NCBI GenBank assembly: GCA_029558215.1
Contig: JAKQFZ010001171.1
Location: 1 to 12,410, forward strand
From: Candidatus Omnitrophota bacterium
GTDB lineage: Bacteria > Hinthialibacterota > Hinthialibacteria > JAKQFZ01
Direction: 5' to 3'
DNA length: 12,410 bases
Shown: piece after piece, positions 1 through 6,627 of the stretch
Position numbering within the stretch: the first letter of the stretch is position 1
Layout: each line of letters begins with the position of its first letter
Translations under genes and position numbers: made by a program
The notes under the pieces: generated by a model
Seen by the model: the letters and a program-made list of their open reading frames with translations, nothing else
Database searches by the model: none
What the model was told of the DNA's origin: nothing

Positions 1-1
1 C

Positions 2-259
2 CACGGAACGAATGATGTTCCGGCGATGGGAAATGTCTGGGACAGTATCAGTCCTGAGACAATCGAGGCCATGATCTACCACAAACCTGACGATCAAACT
101 GACGCAGACCGCAATGGTAGTCTGTCTGGTGAGGTCTTCTACATTCCCTACTCGAAGATGCCCGAAACCCCTGGCCACGTTGACGTGAACTGGAGTGGCA
201 GAGTGGATCTGGATGATTTGCTCCTGATTCAACAAAACTGGCACCAGATGCAGGAATGA
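2..259 (+). CDS. C-terminal end of a secreted-type protein with dockerin-like EF-hand loops (5' truncated)
   Basis: The reading frame is open from the left edge of the window and stops with TGA at 257-259, so only the last 85 residues are present. The end carries a dockerin-type calcium loop at residues 61-72 (DVNWSGRVDLDD), with Asp/Asn/Ser at loop positions 1, 3 and 5, Gly at 6, a hydrophobic residue at 8 and Asp at 12. It is followed by LLLIQQNW, the helix usual after such loops. A weaker loop precedes it at 34-44 (DADRNGSLSGE). Paired loops of this kind define type I dockerins. In environmental bacteria without cellulosomes they commonly end large secreted or surface proteins, often polysaccharide-active ones. 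The N-terminal domains lie outside the window, so the main activity cannot be told. It converges on the minus-strand transporter. I am fairly sure of the loop type and not of the protein's role. Confidence 0.7.
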   Translation, partial: HGTNDVPAMGNVWDSISPETIEAMIYHKPDDQTDADRNGSLSGEVFYIPYSKMPETPGHVDVNWSGRVDLDDLLLIQQNWHQMQE

Positions 260-287
260 CCTGAAAGGTGCATGTGTCATCGCGACG

Positions 288-304
288 CCGAAAGGCCTTT
301 CCGG
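288..304. other. Palindromic hairpin in the convergent intergenic gap
   Basis: The 12-bp perfect palindrome GAAAGGCCTTTC (290-301) is flanked by CCG/CGG, giving a short stem (288-293 with 298-304, one bulged C, loop GGCC). It lies 29 nt after the stop of the dockerin-tailed gene. No T-run follows on the plus strand, so it is at best a weak or Rho-assisted 3' end structure. Confidence 0.3.
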
Positions 305-324
305 AATATGCCCTCACAGGAACA

Positions 325-358
325 CGACAAACAGAAGAACCTAGAGGGACGCCCTCAG
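325..358 (-). terminator. Possible intrinsic terminator of the minus-strand MFS gene
   Basis: Positions 341-358 form CT(A)GAGGG-ACG-CCCTCAG, a 7-bp stem with one bulged base and a 3-nt loop. Read on the minus strand it lies about 50 nt past the MFS stop codon and is followed by a U-rich but interrupted stretch (GGTTCTTCTGTTTG, 340 down to about 327). Placement between convergent genes is right for a terminator. The short stem and mixed U-tract make it a weak candidate. Confidence 0.4.
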
Positions 359-409
359 TCACAGAGGTTTCTTCGCTTGCATACTCAGAAAGACAATGTG
401 CGTCCTGCA

Positions 410-1690
410 TCAGAGCGACGGAATGCCGTAGGCCTCAATGTGCCTGGGGTCGCGCACACGGAAAGTCAACCAGAGAGCCGACAACACGCTGAAGACAAGA
501 CATACGCCAAAGAGTGTCCGAAGGCCTGCCCACTCCGCCAAGACTCCCGCCAGCAGAGGTGCTGTGAGAAGAGGCATGGCCAAAACCAAGTTGGCAACAG
601 TGATATGGGACAGACGATGATCGTGGGGACAAGTCTCGAAAAGCATGTTGACGTGCGACAGGAAACCTGCCCCAATGGCAATCCCCGCGCAGAAGTAGGC
701 GGCCATACAACTCCAAAGTCCGCTGCTCATCAACAGAACCGAGAGAGAGGCAACTTGTGCGAGCGTTCCAACGATGACTCCAATGCGATGGCCTCGCCTG
801 TCTCCCAAGAGGCCAAGAAACAGAAAGGTCAACGCCGTTGCCGCGGTCATGGCAGTGCTGCACCAGATCAGTTGGTGCTCGGGCAAAGCGCCACCAAGGG
901 TTGAGCGGTAATAGACCGTGATGAAAGGCAGTATACAGAACCCGACAACCGCGAGAATACGACCGATCAAGAAGGCTCGAAAATTGGGGCTTCTCAGGCT
1001 GTATCCAAAACGCCCCAAGAGAGAGCTCAGATCGGGTAGTGGATGCGCCGACGGGACAGAATCCGGTGCAGGGTCTCGGATGAAGCAGAAACAAAGAATG
1101 GACAGGAGCGCAAGAACTCCCGCAAGGTAGTAAAAGCCAGCGAAGGTTGTCCGCCCGGGATACGATCTCAGAATCCATCCAGCGATCAAGCCACCTGCCG
1201 ATCCCATTGTTGCTGAGGCGAAAAACCCGGCACCCAGAACTGTTCCCCGAATCCGGATGTCGTAAAGATGAGCGAGCCAGTCCATCCAGACGCCAACAAT
1301 CACCCCCAAGGATGCCATAAAACACGCAAAGGAAGCCAGAAGACCCAAGCGCACAACACGCGCACTCAGATGGGGCGAGTAAGAAACCAGTGCGCCACTG
1401 ACAAACAGAAAAGGAACCATTGCCACCGCATGCCAGAGCAGGAGACCGCGTTTGCGTGTGCGCTCAGAGCGAAAGAGATACACACCGATGACGCTGGGGA
1501 GTGAGGTGAGAACGCCCTCGATAGCGGTGATGGATCCGATGAGCCTCTCACTCGCGCCGAAATCCTGAAGCAAAATAGTCAACACGGTTGCCGAAGCAAC
1601 AAAAGAAGCCTGAAATCCCCAGATGCCTTCGCCAATGAAGTTCAGCAGAGGATTTCGCAGTTGGGAAGAAGTTGTCTGGGATGCGTTCAT
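410..1690 (-). CDS. Major facilitator superfamily (MFS) transporter
   Basis: This is a polytopic inner-membrane protein of about 426 residues with roughly twelve hydrophobic segments in two halves, joined by a hydrophilic loop near residues 207-240 that reads RDPAPDSVPSAHPLPD. Numbering here follows a possible TTG start at 1696, two codons upstream of the ATG chosen. The cytoplasmic motif-A sequence between the second and third helices of the second half is clear: GLLGDRRGHR, residues 295-304. The corresponding loop of the first half (FRSERTRKRG, 75-84) keeps only the basic character. Length and layout are typical of MFS. No substrate-specific motif is recognised, so import versus export and the cargo are unknown. 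Starts TTG 1696, GTG 1693 and ATG 1690 are consecutive in frame; a GGACGGGA purine stretch lies just upstream and could serve any of them, and I chose ATG. It is a single-gene unit transcribed away from the GalT-like gene, from the TATAAT at 1722-1717. Confidence 0.85.
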   Translation of the reverse strand: MNASQTTSSQLRNPLLNFIGEGIWGFQASFVASATVLTILLQDFGASERLIGSITAIEGVLTSLPSVIGVYLFRSERTRKRGLLLWHAVAMVPFLFVSGALVSYSPHLSARVVRLGLLASFACFMASLGVIVGVWMDWLAHLYDIRIRGTVLGAGFFASATMGSAGGLIAGWILRSYPGRTTFAGFYYLAGVLALLSILCFCFIRDPAPDSVPSAHPLPDLSSLLGRFGYSLRSPNFRAFLIGRILAVVGFCILPFITVYYRSTLGGALPEHQLIWCSTAMTAATALTFLFLGLLGDRRGHRIGVIVGTLAQVASLSVLLMSSGLWSCMAAYFCAGIAIGAGFLSHVNMLFETCPHDHRLSHITVANLVLAMPLLTAPLLAGVLAEWAGLRTLFGVCLVFSVLSALWLTFRVRDPRHIEAYGIPSL

Positions 1691-1716
1691 CACCAAAGGA
1701 GTCCCGTCCGTTGTCC

Positions 1717-1745
1717 ATTATACATCTGTGAATCTCCCGTGCCTG
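1717..1745 (-). promoter_or_regulatory. Promoter of the MFS gene (perfect -10)
   Basis: On the minus strand a perfect TATAAT lies at 1722-1717. A poor -35 (CAGGCA, 1745-1740, 3 of 6 matches) sits 17 bp upstream. Transcription would start near 1710, giving a leader of about 20 nt that still holds the purine-rich GGACGGGA ribosome site. The weak -35 suggests the promoter may need an activator. The 8-bp direct repeat GTGAATCT at 1728-1735 and 1753-1760 overlaps this region. Confidence 0.5.
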
Positions 1746-1939
1746 CGCTCAGGTGAATCTGTTGCTGGATCGTCACATGAACCACAGCGGACGTCAAGGC
1801 ATACGCCTCTTCCCGTGGGTGAGCTCGACTCCAAGAGCGGTGAGTTCCTTCATGAGCTATCACGACACAGGCTTTGGCATGGCCCGCACGCCCGCAGGTG
1901 CCAACCTGCTCAGAGGCAAACCCGTTTGACTTCAAAGAC

Positions 1940-1968
1940 TTGCCCAGCCAAACCGATCATGGTATATA
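1940..1968 (+). promoter_or_regulatory. Candidate promoter of the GalT-like/SpoIID transcript
   Basis: TTGCCC (1940-1945) and TATATA (1963-1968) are separated by 17 bp, each matching 4 of 6 bases of the sigma-70-type consensus. Transcription would begin near 1975 and leave a leader of about 100 nt before the ATG at 2079. No better pair was seen nearer the gene. A TTGACT at 1926-1931 is too far from the same -10. Confidence 0.45.
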
Positions 1969-1979
1969 GGGATTGCTCT

Positions 1980-2027
1980 GAGAAATCGAGTGCGTTTCTC
2001 GTGGGGATATGTCGGGGTACACATATC
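1980..2027 (+). other. Two tandem perfect inverted repeats in the leader of the GalT-like gene
   Basis: Arm GAGAAA (1980-1985) pairs with TTTCTC (1995-2000) around a 9-nt loop. Six bases later GATATGT (2006-2012) pairs with ACATATC (2021-2027) around an 8-nt loop. Both lie just downstream of the predicted transcription start. They could be operator sites in DNA or consecutive leader hairpins in RNA. No known riboswitch class is recognised in the leader. Confidence 0.4.
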
Positions 2028-2078
2028 GGAGGGTTGAACTTTCCGCCGAGAGGAAACATTCAAGGGAGAGGTGGGAAT

Positions 2079-3137
2079 ATGTCTTGGGAAAAGGAATTGT
2101 TCTGGGAGCTCCAGGAAGAGGGTCGAGTTGTGCCGCCCGATTCCGGCGTACCGAATGGCCTTGAGCCTTTCTTGAATGAGAACGGTGTCCTGATTCAGCC
2201 CATCATCCGACGGCGTCACTATCTAACCAAGGACATCTGTCACATGAACGTTGCCCGAGCCAAGAGACCGGGAAACGTTTCGGGTAGAGGTGCCTCCGCT
2301 CCGGCCGTGGCCAAAGACGATCCGGAACGATGTCCCTTTGGTCCTGGTAAGGAAGCCATGACGCCCCGATGGGAGGGAACCGGATCCGACTATGTCCGCA
2401 TCGGGACGGATCCTTGGCAGGTGCGGTCATTTCCCAACCTATACCCTTGGATGTTGGATCATCTGAACATTGTCGAGACACCTTTGCACAAGGCCAGTTC
2501 GCAAGAGGTAGACCCGAACGAAGAGGCCTTGGCTTTGCAGGTGGCAGCGCAGTATGTCCAGGAGCAGGAACTTCTTGGCCGGTGCGTTGTGTTGTTCCGC
2601 AATCAGGGGCTTTCCGCTTCACTGGCTCATTTTCATTGGCAGATTGGGTCGCTTTCTTACGTTCCCGTTCGAGAGGCGGAGGAACTCAGTCGTGCCGAGC
2701 AGTTCCACCGAGATCACGGGATGAACATCTTTGACGCGATCCTGGATGCAGAACGCCGCCGAGGGGAACGTCTTGTTGGAGAGAACGCTGCTTTTTCAGT
2801 TCTTGCCCCCTTTGCACCTCGAACCAACAATGAAATCTGGATTATCCTGCGGCAGGCAGCCTCAAGTTTGAGCCAGATTTCCGAGACGGATCGAAGGAAT
2901 CTTGCCGAGATACTCTGTGTGAGCATCAAAGGGCTTTTTGCCATTTCCGGAAATGATGATTTGTTTGTCATCGTTCACCAACTTCCACCCTCGTACCGGG
3001 CATACCGATTCCATGTCGAGCTGTTTCCCGTCAAACCCTGGTCGGGTGCTGAAAGAGGTTTTGGGGAGTTGGTGGTGGAGAAAGCTCCTGAGGATACGGC
3101 AACAGAATTACGGGAGAAAATGAAAGATGTCTTCTAG
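2079..3137 (+). CDS. GalT-like nucleotidylyltransferase/phosphorylase (HIT superfamily)
   Basis: This is a 352-residue cytosolic protein of the galactose-1-phosphate uridylyltransferase (GalT) family, whose classical members exchange UMP between UDP-glucose and galactose-1-phosphate through a histidine-UMP intermediate. Family landmarks appear in order: ARAKRP (59-64); CPFGPGKEAMTP (85-96) for the usual CPFCPG-E-TP; VRSFPNLYP (115-123); LNIVETPLH (129-137); the catalytic GLSASLAHFHWQIGS (177-191) with H184, H186 (expected nucleophile) and Q188; FAPRTNNEIWI (245-255); VHQLPPS (299-305) and FHVELFP (311-317); and the end segment FGELVVEKAPEDTATELR. Length is normal. The ATG at 2079 follows GGGAGAGGTGGG; in-frame upstream starts would overlap the transporter. 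Oddities: the second metal cysteine of the CPFC motif is Gly88, and HPH is HFH. The substrate may therefore be another sugar phosphate or nucleotide. It overlaps the next gene by 11 nt. Confidence 0.82.
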   Translation: MSWEKELFWELQEEGRVVPPDSGVPNGLEPFLNENGVLIQPIIRRRHYLTKDICHMNVARAKRPGNVSGRGASAPAVAKDDPERCPFGPGKEAMTPRWEGTGSDYVRIGTDPWQVRSFPNLYPWMLDHLNIVETPLHKASSQEVDPNEEALALQVAAQYVQEQELLGRCVVLFRNQGLSASLAHFHWQIGSLSYVPVREAEELSRAEQFHRDHGMNIFDAILDAERRRGERLVGENAAFSVLAPFAPRTNNEIWIILRQAASSLSQISETDRRNLAEILCVSIKGLFAISGNDDLFVIVHQLPPSYRAYRFHVELFPVKPWSGAERGFGELVVEKAPEDTATELREKMKDVF

Positions 3138-4962
3138 CAAGGCTCAATCTCTTGGCCCCAATGTGCGCGTCGGAGTGCTTCAGAAAGTGCCTCGTGTTCG
3201 GTTCATGGCAAACCAGATTCTGGATGTTTTCGCCGCCGATGAGAAGACTCGACTTGGTGAAATCCCCGCGAAAACAGAGTGCATTGCAGTGCTTGCTGAC
3301 GCTGTCGCCGCGCGCATCGCCTATCGGGTTCGACTCGGAGTGTTCGACCATCCCGACGACGCGACTCAGATTCTGGACGACCCCGCCTTGGCCAGTTGTT
3401 CAGGCAAAGTGAAGGCTGCCGGCAGACCGATGCTGGTTGCGGGAGAGACCATCAGCGACAATCGCGAATACTGGGCATTGACAGGAGAGTTCGCGACGGA
3501 ACACGATGCGCAGACCTTGTGGGACACTCTGAGTCCAAAGTATCCCGAAGCGCTGGTGATGAAAGACGTGCTTGTGCCCCCCAAGGGACGCGTTCAGATT
3601 CTCGAGTCGCAATCGGGCAAGGTGCTCTTTGAATCGGATCGTAAGATTCGGGTTTCTCCACGTGATTTCACAAAGACCCGGATCGCCATCTACGATGTTA
3701 TCGTCGGCATCGAATTCCACTGGGAACATAAGGAAACGCAGGCATTTCGGGGTCTGTATGATTTTGTTGTGGACAACTCCGGAGCGTTGACGGCGGTCAA
3801 TGAACTGTCACTGGAGGAGTATCTCTACAGCGTCAACTCATCTGAGATGCTCTCCATCTGTCCGGAAGAGCTTCTGAAGGCTCAGACCGTCTGTGCGCGC
3901 AACACGATTTTGGCAACTGTCGCCAGACACCATGTGGACGATGCGTTTGACATCTGCGCGGATGACCACTGTCAGTGCTATCGGGGTTCCACCCGCGAAG
4001 CACCGTCTTCGGTCAAGACGGCCAATGAAACTCGGGGAGAAGTGCTGGTCTTTGAAGGCAAAGTGTGTGATACGCGGTACTCGAAGATTTGTGGTGGCAT
4101 CATGGAACCCGCCGTCAATGTCTGGTGGGAAGGGCATATTCCCTATCTGGATGCAGGAAAAGATGCTGCTGCCCAACAGGCAGAGAGCATCAGCTACGTC
4201 ACAAACGAACAACAGGCAAAGGCCTGGATTGACTCGACTCCGAGTGTGTTCTGCAACACGCAGGTTGAGAATCTGCCCGAGGAACTTCATTACGCCAGAA
4301 AGTACTTCCGTTGGAGAGTCGAGTATCAGCGCACTGAATTGGAGAACCTGATCAAGGAACGCGCAAATGTTGACGTGGGAACGGTGCTGGACTTGGTGCC
4401 AGTGGAGCGAGGCCAGTCCGGCCGCATCATGTGGTTGGACATCGTCGGAACCAGCGGCACCAAGCGAATCGGCAAGGAACTGGCGATTCGACGAGCACTT
4501 TCGACATCGCATCTTTACAGTTCGGCATTCTATGTGGAGAAGGAATTGGGTGCCAACGGCCTGCCGTCAAAGTTCCGTCTTCACGGTGCCGGATGGGGAC
4601 ACGGAGTGGGACTGTGTCAGATCGGGGCGGCAGTGATGGCACATCGCGGATACGATTTCCGTGAGATTCTGGCTCATTACTTTGCCGGAACAACGCTTGT
4701 CGGTCTGTACGGCACGGCCAGTCAGGATGCTCCCGATAGAGACCTTCTCATTGCCCCTCATGCCGGTCTGAAGGATTTGCTATGCTGGGAAGTGCTAAAC
4801 TGCTATGATGCGAAAGAATGTCCTGTCGCGTTACAGGGCTTGGGTGCCCGATGCTGGGAGCAACCGGGAACCCGGTGTCAAGCGGAAGCACGCTCCAAAG
4901 GACTGGAGCCTTTGAGTGTGTGCAGTCAATGTTGTTTTTATAGAATGAAGCACGAAAACTGA
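3127..4962 (+). CDS. SpoIID/LytB-domain protein with SPOR-like repeats and Cys-rich C-terminus
   Basis: The protein is 611 residues. SpoIID is a lytic transglycosylase that cuts peptidoglycan glycan strands stripped of stem peptides. An opening strand RVGVLQKVPRVRF (14-26) resembles the SpoIID-family N-terminus. An internal repeat follows, YRVRLGVFDHPDDATQIL (66-83) and YWALTGEFATEHDAQTL (115-131), which looks like SPOR glycan-binding segments. The SpoIID core is clear: LEEYLYSVNSSEM (229-241, E240 the likely catalytic Glu), LLKAQTVCARN (249-259), FDICADDHCQCYRG (274-287), SKICGG (319-324) and GAGWGHGVGLCQIGA (487-501) then ILAHYFAGT (514-522). After it comes a Cys cluster: C553, C559, C565, C576, C584, C599, C602, C603, with CWE at 553-555 and 576-578. 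No signal peptide or membrane helix is visible, which is odd for a wall enzyme. Its start lies inside the end of the GalT-like gene, with GGGAGAAAATGAAAG before the ATG, so translation is probably coupled. Confidence 0.87.
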   Translation: MSSSKAQSLGPNVRVGVLQKVPRVRFMANQILDVFAADEKTRLGEIPAKTECIAVLADAVAARIAYRVRLGVFDHPDDATQILDDPALASCSGKVKAAGRPMLVAGETISDNREYWALTGEFATEHDAQTLWDTLSPKYPEALVMKDVLVPPKGRVQILESQSGKVLFESDRKIRVSPRDFTKTRIAIYDVIVGIEFHWEHKETQAFRGLYDFVVDNSGALTAVNELSLEEYLYSVNSSEMLSICPEELLKAQTVCARNTILATVARHHVDDAFDICADDHCQCYRGSTREAPSSVKTANETRGEVLVFEGKVCDTRYSKICGGIMEPAVNVWWEGHIPYLDAGKDAAAQQAESISYVTNEQQAKAWIDSTPSVFCNTQVENLPEELHYARKYFRWRVEYQRTELENLIKERANVDVGTVLDLVPVERGQSGRIMWLDIVGTSGTKRIGKELAIRRALSTSHLYSSAFYVEKELGANGLPSKFRLHGAGWGHGVGLCQIGAAVMAHRGYDFREILAHYFAGTTLVGLYGTASQDAPDRDLLIAPHAGLKDLLCWEVLNCYDAKECPVALQGLGARCWEQPGTRCQAEARSKGLEPLSVCSQCCFYRMKHEN

Positions 4963-4984
4963 ACTCCCGAACCCAGTTTGGGAG
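4956..4984 (+). other. Competing hairpins at the spoIID-glycosyltransferase junction
   Basis: CTCCCGAA (4964-4971) pairs with TTTGGGAG (4977-4984), an 8-bp stem with one G-U pair and a 5-nt loop, starting 2 nt after the SpoIID stop codon. AAACTG (4956-4961) also pairs perfectly with CAGTTT (4974-4979), which shares bases with the first stem, so the two cannot form together. No T-run follows, so it is not a standard intrinsic terminator. It could be an attenuation, processing or mRNA-stability element. Confidence 0.4.
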
Positions 4985-5014
4985 ACACCAAAAGCAGGAA
5001 GGATAGGAAAGAAC

Positions 5015-6535
5015 ATGAACTCGATTACTGTGGTTGCGTTGCTATGTCGAGAGAACCAGGATCTGCTGGAAGGTCTCAAGACTGTTCTGGCACAGGATGT
5101 TGCGGAGTTGGACGTGCTCGTGATGGATCTGTGTGACTCCGCAGCCAGCAAAGCGCTTTGCGCACAAGCCCAACAGATAGATCCGCGAGTTCGGGTCATT
5201 GCCGGAAAACGCAACAATCTTGCCCAGGCTTGCAACGCCGCTCGGGAAGCCTCCAAGGCAGACTATCTGGTCAACCTGCCTGCCAACACCCGCTTCTATC
5301 CGGGAATGTTGAAGAAGTACGTGGACATTCTGGCTGGCAATACGAATTTGGCTTTCGCCTACTCGAATTTCGAATCGCAGAAGGGCGAGGAAAAGCAACT
5401 CAAGAAGCTCCTTGAGGACATCGGTGACAACACGGAAATGGCTGATTTCGGTCATGTCAAGATGTTCCGCACGGCGTGTTTGAAAGAAGTCGGCGGCTAC
5501 CGCGAGGACTTCAACCATGCCGAGGAATATGATCTTCGTCTTCGTCTGACAGACAAATACCGACTGGGTCACATTGACGAAGCCCTGTACTGCTGCGTTC
5601 AGTCGGACTCGGGGGGCAAGGTCGCCGTTGGTGCTTCAGAACTATTTTTCCCCGGCGAGGGAGAATACGGCGGATTCTCATACCTATTCTACGACAAGGC
5701 CTCAGAGCGTGAGATTGAACGTGCATTCAAGGACATGCTCAAACGTCGTGGCATTTATATGACCCATGACAACGAAGTGGTGACTTACTCGCCTGACGAG
5801 AAGTTCACGCCACTGGTTTCCGTCGTGATTCCATGCCGAAACCGTGGTGCGTTCATTGGACGTTCGATCGAAAGCGCCTTGGATCAGACCTTCACAGACG
5901 CTGAGATCATCGTTGTGGACAACGGTTCCACGGATAACACGGTGGAAGTCGTCAAGAAGTACGTTGGCAACAGAGTCCGTCTCGTTGAGACCGGTGGCTA
6001 TAACACCATCTCTTTTGCTCTTAACACGGGAGCCCGTACATCCAAAGCCAAGTACATCTCACAGTTGGACTCCGACGACACCTATGATCGCAAAACATTG
6101 GAGCGCATGGTGGATCATATGGAGAGCAATCCGAAGACCGCCCTTGCCATCTCCTACTACGATCTGATTGACACGGAAGACAGGGTTCTTGAGAAGTTCG
6201 GCATCATCAGGCACCTGGAGTATGACCGAAACAACATCCTTCGAGTTAATGGTGCGGGGGCGCTTCGATTCTGGCACCGGAAGGTGATTCTGGAGTTTGG
6301 CGGCTTCGATGATGGTGAATTTGCCAACTACGGTGAAGACTATGACCTGGTCCTGAAAGTTGGCGAGAAGTACAATGTGGGTCGTGTGCATCACGTCTGC
6401 TACCACTATCGGCGACATTCCGACAATACCGATGCGGTGCGTGATCCATTCACCAACATCCGCTTGAAGACCAACGCTCGAAAGTATGCCTATGAGCGTA
6501 GAAGAAAACTGAATCAGAGGCTCGGCAACGCCTAG
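5015..6535 (+). CDS. Tandem-domain family 2 glycosyltransferase with degenerate first domain
   Basis: This 506-residue cytosolic protein has two GT-A folds. The second (about 266-480) is a normal GT2 enzyme: VSVVIPCRNR (268-277), VDNGSTDNT (301-309), the metal/nucleotide-sugar motif LDSDD (351-355), VNGAGALRFWHR (411-422) and GEDYDLVLKV (440-449) with the catalytic-base-type acidic pair. The first (1-215) keeps the fold pattern, ITVVALLCRENQDLLEGL at its start and HAEEYDLRLRL (168-178), but its DXD position reads NLPANTR (87-93) and so has no metal-binding aspartates. It is probably a binding or structural domain. Donor and acceptor are not predictable; such enzymes build surface polysaccharides or glycoproteins. 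No membrane segment is seen. The ATG at 5015 follows AGGAAGGATAGGAAAG. It is 52 nt after the SpoIID gene, with a hairpin in the gap, so it could be co-transcribed with that gene. Confidence 0.88.
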   Translation: MNSITVVALLCRENQDLLEGLKTVLAQDVAELDVLVMDLCDSAASKALCAQAQQIDPRVRVIAGKRNNLAQACNAAREASKADYLVNLPANTRFYPGMLKKYVDILAGNTNLAFAYSNFESQKGEEKQLKKLLEDIGDNTEMADFGHVKMFRTACLKEVGGYREDFNHAEEYDLRLRLTDKYRLGHIDEALYCCVQSDSGGKVAVGASELFFPGEGEYGGFSYLFYDKASEREIERAFKDMLKRRGIYMTHDNEVVTYSPDEKFTPLVSVVIPCRNRGAFIGRSIESALDQTFTDAEIIVVDNGSTDNTVEVVKKYVGNRVRLVETGGYNTISFALNTGARTSKAKYISQLDSDDTYDRKTLERMVDHMESNPKTALAISYYDLIDTEDRVLEKFGIIRHLEYDRNNILRVNGAGALRFWHRKVILEFGGFDDGEFANYGEDYDLVLKVGEKYNVGRVHHVCYHYRRHSDNTDAVRDPFTNIRLKTNARKYAYERRRKLNQRLGNA

Positions 6536-6627
6536 AGGCAATCGGTTCGCCGTCGGCTCAGGAACTCTGCCTAAACGAAAACTGAGACAGACCGTCTACG
6601 CGGGCAAGGCATGAACGGCTAACGCTT

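Larger units (their letters stand above)
1697..2078. promoter_or_regulatory. Divergent control region, 382 bp, no gene seen
   Basis: This stretch separates the minus-strand transporter from the plus-strand GalT-like gene. Reading frames cross it on both strands. The plus-strand one, in frame with the GalT-like gene, would need a start inside the transporter; its translation before position 2079 shows no resemblance to the family and it would run over both promoters, so I treat it as non-coding. What can be seen is the transporter promoter, a direct repeat GTGAATCT, a plus-strand promoter candidate, two short inverted repeats and the ribosome site of the GalT-like gene. I see nothing recognisable between about 1765 and 1920. 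Confidence 0.6.

Noticed and set aside
272..904. Plus-strand open frame of 210 codons opposite the MFS gene
   Set aside because: Its product is rich in Arg, Gln and polar residues without any recognisable domain, and it lies wholly antisense to a clear membrane transporter. It is a codon-bias shadow.
1623..2078. Upstream extension of the GalT-like frame to an ATG at 1623
   Set aside because: It would overlap the transporter start and both promoters. The extra 152 residues resemble nothing in the family, while ATG 2079 has a strong ribosome site.
6611..6622. Three-codon mini-ORF (ATG AAC GGC TAA) just before cdaA
   Set aside because: The only purine-rich stretch is too close to its ATG to serve as a ribosome site. 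A chance occurrence is more likely than a leader peptide.
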